A DNA stretch of 60,000 bases from Takakia lepidozioides (GCA_030704615.1 CM060733.1:68078001-68138000); one strand, 5' to 3'; numbered from the stretch's first letter, positions 1-11,043 are shown. The notes: generated by a model not told the origin, from the letters alone. Program-made: numbers and translations.

Positions 1-2410
1 AACTTCCCGACGCATTTCTGTTTGCTGTTCAACCAGAAGCACAAGATGTAGAGACAGATCCTTTAGGCGCTCTGAGAGTGTTTCAAGGAGACTATGACCT
101 CCCAGATTCTCTTAAGCTCATGGATGACACTGATGAAGAAGAGGACTCATCAGATGAAGATGAATCTCTTGATGAAGGACCTATTATTGAGGAAGAGCCA
201 GATCCAGAAGAAGAAGATGACAAGGAAAATGAAGAGCCAAATAATCAAGAATTGGCCAATATCAGTATTGGAGCTTATACAGTTACCAAGGAAGAATCAG
301 AAGACATTCAGAATCAAGATCAAGATCCAGACGATTGGCAATGGCCAATCAAATACTATTTGAACACAGGAAAATTTCCTGAAGACTACACCAAAGATGA
401 CAGGAGAAAGCTTTCAATGAAAAGCAAGCCATACACAGTAATCAAGGGAATTTTGTACAAAAGAGGAATTGACTCCATAATGAGAAGATGTGTGAACAAA
501 GAACAAGCCAAAACAGTGATGCAAGAGCTACACGAAGGAATTGCAGGAGGACACTTCAGTTCTGACTTGACAGTAAAGAAGATATTATTAGCAGGTTACT
601 GGTGGCCTACTGTATTTGGAAACACTTATGAACACTGTCAACAGTGTGATGTTTGCCAGAGGATGGGACCAGTAGAACGAACTGGGAAGGGTACTATGCA
701 CCCAATACTACCAACAGAACCATTTCAACGCTGGGGACTAGACTTCGTGGGACCAACCTCCAGCAAGGTACACATAGAACCAATACATCCTCACAGCTAC
801 TGACTACACTACCAAATGGGTAGAGGCCAAGGCACTAAGAGACAACACTGCCAGGTCGACAGCCAAATTCTTATATGAAAACATCATCACACGATTTGGT
901 TGCCCACTGGGAATTCGTCAGTGATCAAGGATCACATTTTATAAATGATGCCATAAAATGCTCGACGGAGGAGTTCATGATCGTACATCACAAGAGCACT
1001 GCTTACTATCCCCAAGAAAATGGCCAGGCCGAATCTACCAACAAGATATTATGCACTATCTTAACCAAGATAGTAAATGCCAATCGTACAGATTGGGACA
1101 CCAAAATGAACACAGCACTATGGGCATTCAGGACATCATACAAGGTGACCACGAAACATACACCATTTCAACTGGTGTATGGAGTAGAGGCACTATTACC
1201 CATTGAATGCATGATACCCACACTACGAACCGGAACTCATGAACGATGGGGTTTAGAGGAGACTCTATAAGTCAGGGAACACGAGTTATTTCATCTGGAA
1301 GAAGTTCGGGCAGCCGCTTGCAGATAACATGGCACAAATTCAAGAACAACGAAGAAAAAGAATATCCGAAGGGAAAGAAAAATCTTTCCAGGACGGGGAA
1401 ATTGTTTTATGGTTACCAAAAATCAAGAAGATCAAACTGGGAGGAAAATTGAAAATGCCATGGATGGGACCATTTCAAATAAAAAAGGTACATGACAATG
1501 GAACTGTTGATTTGCAGACCTTGGAACAAAATTCGTGGGATGAATAAATATTAACAAGCTAAAATGCTACAAAGGGATACATGACAGAGCCCTTATACAT
1601 GACTTATACGCCAACGAGGAAGACCAAACCACAGATGAGGAGCGTGAAACCGCCAGTGCATACTACATTCATCACGACACAGTGAATCGGCATGTACTAA
1701 GACAGGTGGCAATAGGAGTTCAGGGCACCGCTACGTTTAGACCACCATTCATTTGGAGGACAACATTACCACCCCGTATACCGTATGGTGAACCGTGGCC
1801 AGCACATATGCCCTACAGAACCGTGAACGAATACGAAGCAGCCAACGAGTCACTGCTTGTGTTAAACTCCGAGATGTACGCTCCAGATGACCCCACCGAC
1901 TATGGTAATCATACACCACTAACCATCGATCATAACACGGAGGAAGAACGACGGCGCAATCCAACGGATTGCCAAAAGATGGCGGACGATAAGGGCAAAG
2001 CCATTAAACCAATCTGCAAGTACTGCGCACACGCCGCTCATCTAAAAACAGACCACATACCAAAATGGATGACCACATCCAAGATGGATGAACGTAAACT
2101 AACCAAAATCGGACAATCATCAACAACCATCAATACAATCCAAGACAAACCACGAAGAAAACACCAACGGAAGAAAATCAGGCACATCCAGAAAAGGGAT
2201 GAGGTCTACTCAAAACCGTTACCAGAAGCTAAATGCTTCTTGGTAAGCACGGGCCCATCAATTAAAGCTAACTGCGCTTTAAACCTAGGCGGACAGCGGG
2301 ACATAATTACCTCCACGAGAACCTCGAGAGAAATTAGAGAAGAAGCCCACAGAAGAGAACCCCTACTTAAACCCATAAATGAACCCCACACCTTCTCTTC
2401 CGCAAACTGA
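1..2410 (+). pseudogene. Ty3/gypsy-type retrotransposon pol, integrase part (decayed, cut by left edge)
   Basis: Integrase inserts retrotransposon DNA into the host genome. The frame is open from the left edge (base 3), so the protease, RT and RNase H part lies outside. It begins with a very acidic stretch (about 100-240), then the zinc-binding H2C2 module (HEGIAGGHF followed by CQQCDVC, about 530-660). The catalytic core follows in pieces: GLDFVGP near 735, the VSDQGSHF Asp box near 920, and YYPQENGQAEST carrying the catalytic Glu near 1000-1040. A GPF-type C-terminal module (WMGPFQIKKVHDNGTVDL) is at 1460-1520, and INKLKCYKG just after 1547 continues in the frame of the 1682-2410 ORF. That ORF encodes a basic tail with a CKYCAHAAH motif and looks like the C-terminal extension of the same polyprotein. 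Frameshifts near 780, 920, 1260 and 1540 show that it is dead. The family call is firm; the role of the tail is unknown. Confidence 0.88.
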
Positions 2411-2494
2411 AAATTGCCGTCTACACAACTTCCAGTGTGCTTCATACAGGAATTGGTGCTCCAATTCCTTACAACAATAACAAAACTAAGGGAA

Positions 2495-3025
2495 ATGGCA
2501 GGCACCAAGCGGAAGACACCAAGTTCTTATGCGCAAGTGAATTTCAAAATCAGCCCGGCGTTGCGGAAAATCGAGCAGGACACAGGGACATAGGAGACAT
2601 TGGACAGTCTTGGCCTGCGGTACTTTGTCACCACGCTGGACTGGAACCTTAAGCACGACGAGCTATGCAGGGAATTCTTGGAGAATTACAACACCAGCAC
2701 CCGAAGCACAAATGTCCGTGACACACAGATTCTATTGATGGAGAAGTACTTGGCGGAAGTGTTTCACCTTCCTAGTCTCGACGTACCGGCGCACAGCGGC
2801 AAACCACCAAGGTTTGTACTTGCGGACCTGTTTGAGAATCTCAACCAAGCCGATCAGGGCTACACATGCAGTCACAGCAAAAACCCCGGCTTTAAGAAGA
2901 TAGCCCCGGTACTTAGCACGTTGCTTTGCCTCAGGCAAAACCACAGCTATTGCACCAAGGAGCTAATCGATCAAGTGTTGATTTGCCTCAATGGGCAACT
3001 CAGACTGGTCTTGCTATTACACTAG
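2495..3025 (+). pseudogene. Unknown ORF downstream of the gypsy pol, one in-frame stop
   Basis: The reading frame runs from ATG 2495 to 3025 with a single TAG at 2591-2593. The first ~30 codons are basic (AGTKRKTPSS); the rest contains LRYFVTTLDWNLKHDELC, ENYNTSTRSTNVRDTQI and MEKYLAEVFHLPSLDVP. The composition and the TLDW...FLENYN...VFHLP pattern look like a real, once-selected protein. It is reminiscent of plant mobile-domain-type ORFs carried by retrotransposons, but I cannot assign a family. It follows the pol remnant on the same strand, so it may be an additional ORF in the env position of that element. After about 3025 no coding signal is seen. Confidence 0.5.
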
Positions 3026-3440
3026 AGCCTTTTACTGAATTGGGCAGGTTTCTTATTGAAGAAGTTAACCCAAAACTTGACCAGGTTGACAAAGAAGAAG
3101 AAGGAAGTAACGGTTACCATGGTTACTCCCCTGTTACTCCAAATGATTCGACACGCTGTACTGCGTAAAAATAACTTGTTAGGGATGCAATGAGGATAAA
3201 GAAATATTGACAAATAGTTGGAAGTAATTCCCAGGGATATTTAGCTCAATGTAAGACAGAATACAACCTGATTTCCTTAATTTCAATGATGCAAGAGATA
3301 TGATGATCAGAAGAGTTGGCCTTTCTTTCCGCAGGATACGAAAAAGTACAAAGAGCTTAAAATAAGCGGCAATCTCTTTGCATTTAAAACCAAAAGAAGA
3401 AGAAACCAAAAAGATTTAGAAGCAGAAAAAGAGGAGAACA

Positions 3441-3660
3441 TTATGTGTGGAGTGATGTTGACATGCTACTGCCAATGTGGCAACAGGGAAGTATCCAACA
3501 ACAGATAACAAAGATGAGGAGAAGCTTTGGAAATAAAATATTTCCGGCACCAATCAATGGTGGGACAATCGAGGCAAAAAGGTGAATGCCTGTTAAATTG
3601 CAGAGAGAAGCTGGCGGGTATTCAGAGGACAAACTAGTGTGATAGGTGGGGTTTAAAGGG
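3441..3660. repeat. Dispersed repeat, second copy near 58664-58860
   Basis: The stretch with GCCAATGTGGCAACAGG, AGATGAGGAGAAGCT and GGTGAATGCCTGTTAAATT is found again, diverged but in the same order, at 58664-58860. The phrase GGTGAATGCCTGTCAAATT also occurs at 57747, directly at the start of the PPR fragment. No coding potential was recognised. Between this repeat and 4117, and in 3026-3440, I see no gene. Confidence 0.65.
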
Positions 3661-4116
3661 TTGATATGGTATAGTGTTATTGTAGAGTGTGTCTATGGTT
3701 TTATTGGCAAGAGAGAGAAAGAGAAGAGGAGTGTGCACAAGTACGGTGATGCCGGGAGCTTAGAAACGCGTGGTCCTAGAGCCTCTCACGGGGACATGCG
3801 GAGCTCTCTGCCATAATCCCCTCTTATACATCATTTTTGCCGTCTTATTGAAAACTAACTCAGGCTGTATCAACAATATTTATAGCCTCGCATTTGGCGT
3901 ACAAATTAACATGTGCAGCGATTCCAACCACGCACCACAAAATAAATATTATACCATATGGACAATTTCAAGGGCTCAAATTACAATTTGAGGAGCGGCC
4001 GGGGTTGGTCATTTTAGGGACTGGCATTACCAATTTTAAGGGCTTGAATTGCATTTTGAATTGCAATTCAAGGGTTACAATGGGCCACTGGGGGGCTAGA
4101 ATTACCAAAGCAATGA

Positions 4117-4660
4117 CATCCAAAGCAATATAAAATCATTTGATAGCAGAATGATTGGTTCACCCTTTCAACCATTTTTTATTCACGTCATACTTGTCCG
4201 GTACTTGTAGGAGGGCATGTGGCTGACACTTGCAAAGCTTCAAAGCAATGTAAAATCATTTGATAGGGGAACAATTGGTTCACCCTTTCAACCATATTTT
4301 ACTGACCTCATACTTGTCCAGTACCTTTAAAAATGGCATGTGAAAGACACTTGCAAAGCTTTAAAGCACTCAAAAATCATTTGATATGTTCATGATTGAT
4401 TCACCCTTTCAACCATTTTAGATTGACTTGAAACTTGTGAAAGACCTGTAAGAGGGCATGTACAAGACATTTGCAAAGTTTCAAATCAATTTAAAATCAT
4501 TTGGTAGGGGGATGATTGGTTCACCCTTTAAACCATTTTAGATTGATATCATACTTCTCAAAGACGTGTAAGAGGGCATGTAGAAGACACTTGCAAAGTT
4601 TTGGAGCAATAAAAAATCATTTCATCGGGGAAGTTTCCGTTCACCCTTTCATCCAATTTT
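4117..4660. repeat. Tandem array of a ~120-bp unit, about 4.5 copies
   Basis: The phrase CACCCTTTCAACCATTTT recurs at 4161, 4281, 4402, 4522 and 4642, a period of 120-121 bp. Each unit carries AAAATCATTTGATAGGGG upstream and GAGGGCATGT with ACACTTGCAAAG downstream. Units differ by scattered substitutions. Diverged copies in inverted orientation lie at 5985-6170, on the other side of the kinase-like fragment. From 4660 to about 5210 no other feature was recognised. Confidence 0.85.
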
Positions 4661-5218
4661 GAATTGAACTGGATTTTTACTAAATAAAATGACTTAGAGG
4701 GCATAGGATTGTGGGGCGCAATGATGTCATTTTTGGCTTGATTTTGTTCTGTGAGTTGAACCCTCACACCACCACATCCTTGCCAAAAAATGTACCAAAG
4801 AAAAATGTTTGGAAAAAAACGTTCATCCTTTGCTCTATGCTCACTATTGCAAAACTCTCTATGAAGAGTGCATGAAGTTGAAGATAACTTCACCTTGGAG
4901 TGCAAGAGAGGGAATAAAATGTGTTTTGGATGCAGACGATGTCTGTTCATGGTGATATTTTGCATGCAACTCTTCATGTTGTTATCAAGCATATGGCTTC
5001 AGAATGGAATTAAAAACAATTCATGTGCAGGCGAAAGGTTGTTTCTCCTTATGAATTTGAATAACCCATTCAAACAACTTTGTTGAAGTTCAACTTTGGT
5101 CCATATGTGCTTAAGTACGTACAAAAGACAGCGCGAGACCCTCCACCATTGTTGGGGGCTCCTCTCCAGGGGTTCACGTAAGGGCGGGACAGTCGAGGGT
5201 CTCGGCCCTTGAGTGTCG

Positions 5219-5821
5219 GGCTGCGAGGGAGGGGGGGGGGGGGAGGGAGAGAGGCGCTTCGGTCGAGGGTCGTTGGCATGGGCGCTTTTGCACATCATGC
5301 TCAACGTCCATAATCACCACCTCTTGCACAACGACATGTCCCCCGACAACATCTTGTTGCATTTTCCACAAAGGTCTGGAGATGTGTATTTTGGGGGATG
5401 CGATTGGGGGATGGCCTCCACGACGGATGACCCAAAAACCACGTTGTACATTTTCGAGAGCAGAGACAAGATGATAAAGACTCTCGCACATAGATGGTGG
5501 ATTGCACCTGAAATTGTAATTGTTCATAATGTAGCCAACAACCAGTCAGATGGCACACCTCGTAGGCCCCCTCTAACCGTGCCATCAGAGACCTTTGCAA
5601 TTGGGAAGATAGCCCAGGCAATAAATGGGGGTAACACATTCGATGCAAGCCTGTTCAACGATATGTCTAATGGAACCTGTTTTGCTTCGGCTCTGGAAAA
5701 CTTGTGTGTAGACACAGTAGAGTTGCGGTACAAACTAGAAAATGTTGTGAAGCGTTTCATGACAGGGCTATTCAATTGGCCTGAGCCCAAAAATTGCTGG
5801 AGGATGGATAAAAACTTGTAG
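5219..5821 (+). pseudogene. Protein-kinase-like C-lobe fragment
   Basis: Kinase signatures are visible in one frame. LHNDMSPDNIL corresponds to the catalytic loop (HxDxxxxN, with Asp and Asn kept). CDWGMAS occupies the DFG position as DWG. RWWIAPEIV corresponds to the activation-segment end (APE). The C-terminal 70 residues resemble helices of the C-lobe and end in a clean stop at 5819-5821. The whole N-lobe (glycine loop, VAIK lysine, alpha-C glutamate) is absent, and upstream of about 5270 the sequence is a G-rich low-complexity run. It cannot be a working kinase alone. Either upstream exons are missing or this is a captured gene fragment; the flanking inverted 120-bp repeats favour capture by a mobile element. 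The true start is undetermined. Confidence 0.7.
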
Positions 5822-5984
5822 ACCTCTGACTGTACATCATGTTTGAATAAATGTTGTTTGCAATTGTGTTTGTCTCGTACCATAATGTTTTAATGGTTTA
5901 TTACTTGGCCATGGCACCTGGGTCCATCATATGGGATAATCAAGCACCACACCCGCGAATCTTGAAGAGTGACTGTGTACAAAG

Positions 5985-6170
5985 GGTAAATGAGTGAACC
6001 AATCGTTTCCCTGCCAAATGATTTTAGATTGATTTGAAACTTTGGGAATGTCTTGTACATGCCCTTTTTAAGTTATCGGACAAGTATGAGGTCAATCTAA
6101 AATGGTTCTAAGGGTGAACCAATAGTTCCCCTATTAAATTATTCATGATTGAAAATTGGTTGAAAGGTTT
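5985..6170. repeat. Inverted copies of the 120-bp repeat
   Basis: The reverse complement of 6061-6160 reads TAGGGGAACTATTGGTTCAC, then ACCATTTTAGATTGACCTCA and TACTTGTCCG, in the order of the units at 4117-4660. The two arrays thus form imperfect long inverted repeats about 1.3 kb apart around the kinase-like fragment. The end points are not sharp. Confidence 0.75.
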
Positions 6171-6304
6171 AACGAGTCGTTCGGGGGGCAAATGATAATT
6201 TCTTCGCTTACAACTTTGTGTACGTGCGGTCCCCTGAAAGGAAGGACATGGCGGTTCTAGGGCCGCCCGTCTCTAAGACCCTCGACCATTTGGTACGCAA
6301 CACT

Positions 6305-6316
6305 TGGTATCAGAGC
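6305..6316 (+). promoter_or_regulatory. Primer-binding site for initiator tRNA-Met
   Basis: TGGTATCAGAGC is the common plant LTR-retrotransposon PBS, complementary to the 3' end of initiator Met tRNA. It lies about 40 bp upstream of the gag start at 6358 on the same strand. The 5' LTR should end just before it (...CGCAACA); I could not define where that LTR begins. Confidence 0.8.
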
Positions 6317-6357
6317 TTAGAGTTCAGTACGCGATCGTCCTTGAGATCGGCCTCATC

Positions 6358-7160
6358 ATGGGGTCGGGAAAGACTAAGCGAAAGCGAAATAGCCCGAAAG
6401 ATTATGATCCTGGTGAGGCCGGTGGGGGCAACGTGTCACCGAAGCGACAATTTGAAGAGGCGATTCATGCTTCTGAGAGCGAGGCCGCATAAGGACAGGA
6501 GGAATTTTGGGAGTCAAAGTCCCAGGACCTTCCAGAGGCTCCGCCAGACCAACAGATGTCTCCCATGCCAGCAGCCTTTTGGGAAGGGTTGTTGGCGTAG
6601 TTTGGCGGGACGTTGAAAGACGTGTTGAAGGCGGCTAATGCCACTTCCACTAAGGCAAAGTTTAAGGTGAAGCCTAAGGAACTCGACACCTTCGAGGGCA
6701 TCCAAAATCGGAAGGCACTCAACACCTGGCTCCTGGAGCTAGAGCAGTACTTCCGAGCGGCCAAGTTGAGTGACGAGGATCGGGTGGAAGTGGCTCCCAC
6801 CTATTTGAGGGGCTATGCCCAACAATGGTGGCAGAAACGTCTCCACGACCAAGGTCCAAACCCGGAAACCTTGAGCTGGAGTGGGTTCAAGGAACTTATG
6901 AAGAGACAGTTTGTGCCCCTCAACGCGTCCTGGCTCGCCGGGACAAGATGAAGAATTTGAAACAAACGGATGACATTCGGGGATATGTTCAGGATTTCAA
7001 TGTGATGTTACTCAAAGTCGCGGACATGGCAGAACCAGAAATGGTCTTCAACTTTGTGGCGGGACTAGCCCCATGGGCCAGGCGGAAGTTGGAGGAGAAG
7101 CCACCTAAGACTTTGAACGAGGCAATTGAAAGGGCTGAATGTTTCGGGTTGAGGGTTGAC
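6358..7160 (+). pseudogene. gag: Ty3/gypsy-type gag (decayed, truncated by a Penelope terminal repeat)
   Basis: Gag is the structural capsid protein of LTR retrotransposons. ATG 6358 opens a basic, then acidic N-terminus (MGSGKTKRKRNSPKDYD). The capsid-like part contains LNTWLLELEQYFRAAKL, YLRGYAQQWWQKRL, LKQTDDIRGYVQDFNV and EKPPKTLNEAIERAECFG, the usual retrotransposon-gag order. There are in-frame stops at 6490 (TAA) and 6598 (TAG, at LLA*FGGTLKDV), and a frameshift near 6945. The same protein occurs on the minus strand at 47408-48318. Homology ends near 7160 where a Penelope-type terminal repeat begins; nucleocapsid and pol are absent. Confidence 0.87.
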
Positions 7161-7164
7161 AAAA

Positions 7165-7920
7165 AGTGTCAAAACAAATGTAGCAGTACAACGCGGATGC
7201 ACCAAGTGCAAGATAAACACAATCCGTGCAAACAAGTTTTTAGGAGGGCCAGTTATGCACCCCTGGAAAAATTTCAGATCCTGTGAATCAAACCTAAAAG
7301 GAGAGATCCTGAGAGACAGAAAACTAGAATAGAAATATGCGAGGTATCATGAAATGCAACTGCAAACCTATGCAAGAGGCAAAAGTGCGTATAAGAACTA
7401 TTTCACTGGATGCACAGGAGAATAGAACCCTATCTCTATTTTGCAAGAGAATAGACACACTAGGAACAACTTAGATGCAGATCTCACATGCGCTACTCGA
7501 GAGGGAGTTTATGGCATGCACTATCGTATAGACACAGAGCACATAACAATGCAATGATCTAAAGCAGGGGATACAAACGCATCTTAAACTCAAAAACTTC
7601 GAAAAACTCAACAACTTCAAAGGGTGAGACCCCGAGGCAAGATCATGCAAAGTAGTGAAGCCAAATCTTTATAAACCCCAGACTAGTTTCGCTCAACACG
7701 TGAGCTCATCAGTGGGAAAGAAAAGGAATGAGATACAAAACCCACCCCCCGCTTATATACTACTAGGAGTGAATTGCCTCGTGTGGACAATCTTCCAGTG
7801 GATGTCTCATGAGGAGAAAAACCATCCAACAGATGCCTCGTACGGAGAAAATTGTCCAAAAAGTCTCAGTGGGAGAAAGTCATCCAGTGGATGAAAACAA
7901 GTTCTCGACTACAACTAACT
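7165..7920 (-). mobile_element. Penelope-like element terminal repeat (pLTR) with hammerhead ribozyme
   Basis: This non-coding unit shares long stretches with 7955-8326, 13495-14060, 14220-14760 and 15305-15555. Shared blocks are AATGTAGCAGTACAAC, GAATGCACCGGGTGCAATA, AAGTTTTTAGGRGGGCC, the paired ribozyme arms near 7690-7712, and CTTATATACT near 7752. The copies at 13495 and 15305 abut a Penelope-type RT on the minus strand, which sets the orientation. It interrupts the gag ORF. On the minus strand CAGTATATAAG could be a TATA-like element upstream of the ribozyme. Confidence 0.72.
7676..7716 (-). ncRNA. Hammerhead ribozyme motif (copy 1, best conserved)
   Basis: Read on the minus strand: CCCA (7716-7713) is the stem I strand, then the core CUGAUGA (7712-7706). 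Stem II is GCUC/GAGC (7705-7702 / 7694-7691) with a 7-nt loop. The core GAAA (7690-7687) follows, then a minimal stem III (C-UA-G). The GUC cleavage triplet ends at 7681 and UGGG (7680-7677) closes stem I. All core positions match the consensus. A minimal stem III is the form reported in Penelope-like elements and usually needs a dimeric arrangement. Predicted self-cleavage falls between 7681 and 7680. Confidence 0.85.
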
Positions 7921-7953
7921 CCGTGGGTTTAGGGTTGAGGGTTTAGGGTCTAC
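7921..7953. repeat. Telomere-like TTTAGGG stretch between two pLTR units
   Basis: GGGTTTAGGGTTGAGGGTTTAGGG is a degenerate run of the plant telomere heptamer, placed exactly between the pLTR units at 7165-7920 and 7955-8326. A similar short run, TAGGGTTTAGGGTTT, lies at 13480-13494 between the RT remnant and its upstream pLTR. More occurs at 8450-8510. It is short and imperfect, so chance or ordinary interstitial repeats are possible. Confidence 0.55.
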
Positions 7954-7954
7954 A

Positions 7955-8326
7955 AAAGATCGGAACTATAAATGTAGCAGTACAACAAATTTGAACCGTG
8001 AATGCACCGGGTGTAATAGTAACACAGTGCAGACTAAAAAGTTTTTAGGAGGGCCGATTATGCTCCGAAAAAAACTTCAAGATATCTATAGAAAAACTCA
8101 AAGAGATGATTCTGAAGACACAAAAGTAGGATAAGAGTGATGTTGATATGTTCTGAAGTGCAATTGCAAAGACATGCAAATGACTAAAGTGTATGACTGA
8201 GACTGTTTCACCGTAAATACAAGATAGCGGAAACCTATCTCTTCTAGAAGAGAAAACACACGCTAGAGAACAAACCTAGCAGCAAAGGCAAGACTAGATA
8301 GACAGTCTAAACAATGCAACTGTAAG
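7955..8326 (-). mobile_element. Partial Penelope pLTR unit
   Basis: It starts with AAAAGATCGGAACTATAAATG, almost the same as 14220-14240, and follows the pLTR order up to ACAATGCAACTGTAAG, where homology stops. The ribozyme portion is missing. Together with 7165-7920 it forms a head-to-tail pair, the arrangement expected for Penelope pLTRs. Confidence 0.65.
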
Positions 8327-8335
8327 GGAGGGCCG

Positions 8336-8428
8336 GGACGGTCGAGGGTCGCGGCCGGCTGGAGACCCTCAACCAAGTCCGCAGGTTTCGCCCCTCAACG
8401 GCTTCCACGCCGCGACCCTCGACCGTCC
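8336..8428. repeat. Perfect 19-bp inverted repeat
   Basis: GGACGGTCGAGGGTCGCGG (8336-8354) is repeated exactly as its reverse complement at 8410-8428, with a 55-bp GC-rich spacer. Shorter relatives of GACCCTCGACC lie at 5189, 5263 and 6283. It could be a mobile-element remnant or a hairpin; function unknown. Telomere-like motifs follow at 8450-8510. Confidence 0.75.
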
Positions 8429-9169
8429 GCCAACCGCACTTCCGCCCTCATAGGGTTTAGAGGGTTTAGAATTCACAAGTTTAGGGTTTAGGGTTCAGGG
8501 TGGTCAACAAAGGCTTGCAAAGGTAACAAAAAGTAGGAAAAATACTGAAAAACGACACATTAAATTTTAAGGGGGGCTGGTTTGGAGGTTTACTATTTCA
8601 TGACCAGAAACCATGAGCCATGAGCCATGAGCTGCATGAGTAAGACACGCGGTTTTCATGAGCGGACTCCTCCAAATTTGGAAATGCGGCAGATTAAAAA
8701 AGTATTAAAAAATAGTTTTTTAATTTGACCTTGCCGTTTTTGGAAATTCCAGATCCTGTAATGCGGCGAAGATATGTCGTGTGTAACAACTCCGCTCATG
8801 GTTTTTTAGATCCGCTCATGGAAATGAGTGACTGTACAACGAGAAATCCAATATACCACGACAAAAGGACGTCACATACTGGCATGTATAGAGTATTCCA
8901 TGGTTTTACATGCCTTAACATTGGAATGAAGCTGACCCTTCTGTCGCGATTGAACCAATAGAGTCTGTACCAATAGAGTCTGCAGTACTTCACAATTCTG
9001 TCATCTTCGGGTATTTGGCGGGAAAGGTTTGTAACTCAACTGGGAAATGCGGTGCCGCATTACGGTTCGTACGTGTGAAATTTCTGGGGGGTTTGGTGTT
9101 GGCGACGGTCGGCTCCTTGAAAACTGGGTGCGACTATCTTGTTATGACGAAGGCCACAAATTTGGCGCC

Positions 9170-9785
9170 GTTTTTCCATCCGGGGGTGTTCTCTGTCGGC
9201 CAGGTGTCGGCCTCTTCCCCCGAGACGACTTCATCCGGGCGGCCTCGGTTGGAAATTCGGCGCCGTTTTTCCATCCGAGGGATAATCTATGTCGGCCAGG
9301 TGACCGCCTCTCCCCCTGAGACAACTTCATCCGACCGGCCCCGGATGGAAATTCGGCGCCGGTTTTCCATCCGGGGGATGTTCTCTATCGGCGTGGCCTC
9401 TCCCCCCGAGACGACTTCATCCGGGCGGCCTCGGATGGAAATTCGGCGCCGTTTTTCCATCCGGGGGATGTTTTCTGTCGGCCAGGTGTCGGCCTCTCCT
9501 CCCGAGACGACTTCATCCGGGCGGCCTCGGATGGAAATTCGGCGTCGTTTTTCCATCCGGGGGATGTTCTCTGTCGGCTAGGTGTCGGCCTCTCCCACCG
9601 AGACGACTTCATCTGGGCGGCCTCGGATGGAAATTTGGCGTCGTTTTTCCATCCGGGGGATGTTCTCTGTCCAAGTGTCGGCCTCTCCCCCCGAGACGAC
9701 TTTATCTGGGCGGCCTCGGATGGAAATTCGGCGCCGTTTTTCCATCCGAGGGATAATCTATGTCGGCCAGGTGACCGCCTCTCCC
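9170..9785 (+). repeat. ~96-bp tandem repeat, about 6.5 units, open reading frame
   Basis: The word ATTCGGCGYCG recurs at 9255, 9351, 9441, 9537, 9633 and 9726, giving spacings of 96, 90, 96, 96 and 93 bp, all multiples of three. Every unit translates in one frame as ETTSSGRPRMEIRRRFSI-type text. Each unit contains one arm of the TTCGGCGCC palindrome and TTTTTCCATCCG. The unit at 9579-9581 has TAG where its neighbours have CAG. The block leads directly into transposase coding sequence (QWGLGPDRQEMLMRTA). Confidence 0.9.
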
Positions 9786-9794
9786 CCGGAGATG

Positions 9795-11043
9795 ACTTCA
9801 CAGTGGGGCTTGGGGCCGGACAGGCAGGAAATGCTGATGCGGACTGCCTCCAGATCGAAGAATCCTCGGAAGTGGGTGGCAGCCTTGCGAGAGGGCCTTC
9901 GGGACACGCCATTGCTTCGAAGAGGCCAACACTTGGAAGGAGATGTTCACACCCGTCCAGTGAGACGAAGATTTGACGAGGCACTTGATGGAGAAGAGGA
10001 TTCATGGCGAGCTGACAAGAATATTCGCACGCTCCCTCGTGGTCCCGTGATGTTGCCCGAAGAGGTCTCGTCGAGCACCGCAAGTCCTACACGTTCAAGA
10101 TCGCCATCTCCTTTGAGCACATGGCACGTGCCCGAGGAACATAACGAGCCATCTGTAGTAACGCAGTACAACATACCCATTGTGGAGACAAGAGTGTCAG
10201 AGTCACAGTGGAGAATTGGAAGGACATTGCCGGCATTTCGAGGGAAGTGCTGCGCCATCCGGGTGGATACGAGAGCACGCTGTGGTGAGATGATTCGGAG
10301 GAACCCTCACGGTGCTGTACCTGCACCTTGTTTCAACGGCAGATTTTTGACTCCCACATTTGCTCACGCCACAATGCAGACGTTTTGGTTCTGTAGGCAC
10401 GACATAATGACTTGTGTATTTGGCAAGCCCAAGTATGGGATTTAGGGAATGCCGGAGCCTCCGGGCGTCTGGCCTGTTTGCACCGGGTTGCAAGCTCTCT
10501 CAGAATGAGGCGGATGCTCTTTCTGCAGCAGGATATTGAATGGTGCAACGTACAGACGTCCCGGCCCACGCATTTCCATTTCCTCAGACCCAGCCATTGC
10601 AGACTGCTCGGTCCAGTAGAGACGGATTGGACAATTCTGCACATCCCACAATGCGATTCGGAAGAGTGAAGAGACGACACCCTCCCAACAAGTTGAATGA
10701 AATTCGGATTGTCAATGCTTTTGGGATGGCTTGTACTATTCAGAGCTCCGTGGACGTACCCCCACCCGGCCTTGGGCGTGTTTATCGGATGGCAACGGCC
10801 GGCTCAGCTGTACGCGACGACGTATACACAATTACGATTGGAGTGGAACCGACTTGCAATTGTACGGACTTCTCGTTGATGGAAGCAAAGAAAGGTTCAA
10901 AGTATTATCCGTGCAAACATCTGTATTACATTTACCTGAAGAGGTTGAGGATGAACTTGACTATTGATGACTTTATTCATGCACCAGCGTTGAGCGTGAA
11001 CGAGCTGCACAAACTCCTCCGCCGGGATTCCAGAAATCATTGA
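9795..11043 (+). pseudogene. MULE transposase, C-terminal part with SWIM zinc finger
   Basis: QWGLGPDRQEMLMRTA at 9808-9840 matches the point where the transposase copy at 51842-51890 breaks off, so this is the downstream part of the same protein. A Ser/Pro-rich linker (TASPTRSRSPSP) is followed by ESQWRIGRTLPAFRGKC. The SWIM-type zinc finger is CNC...CKH in PTCNCTDFSL and YYPCKHLYYIYLKRL (10850-10945); such fingers are typical of MULE transposase C-termini. The protein ends with HKLLRRDSRNH and a TGA at 11041-11043. In-frame stops (10443 TAG, 10537 TGA) and a frameshift near 10490 make it a pseudogene. The DDE catalytic part is absent, having apparently been replaced by the 96-bp repeat block. 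Confidence 0.82.

Noticed and set aside
9142-9785. Minus-strand ORFs through the 96-bp repeat
   Set aside because: They are the shadow of a repeat whose length is a multiple of three; the plus strand leads into real transposase codons.
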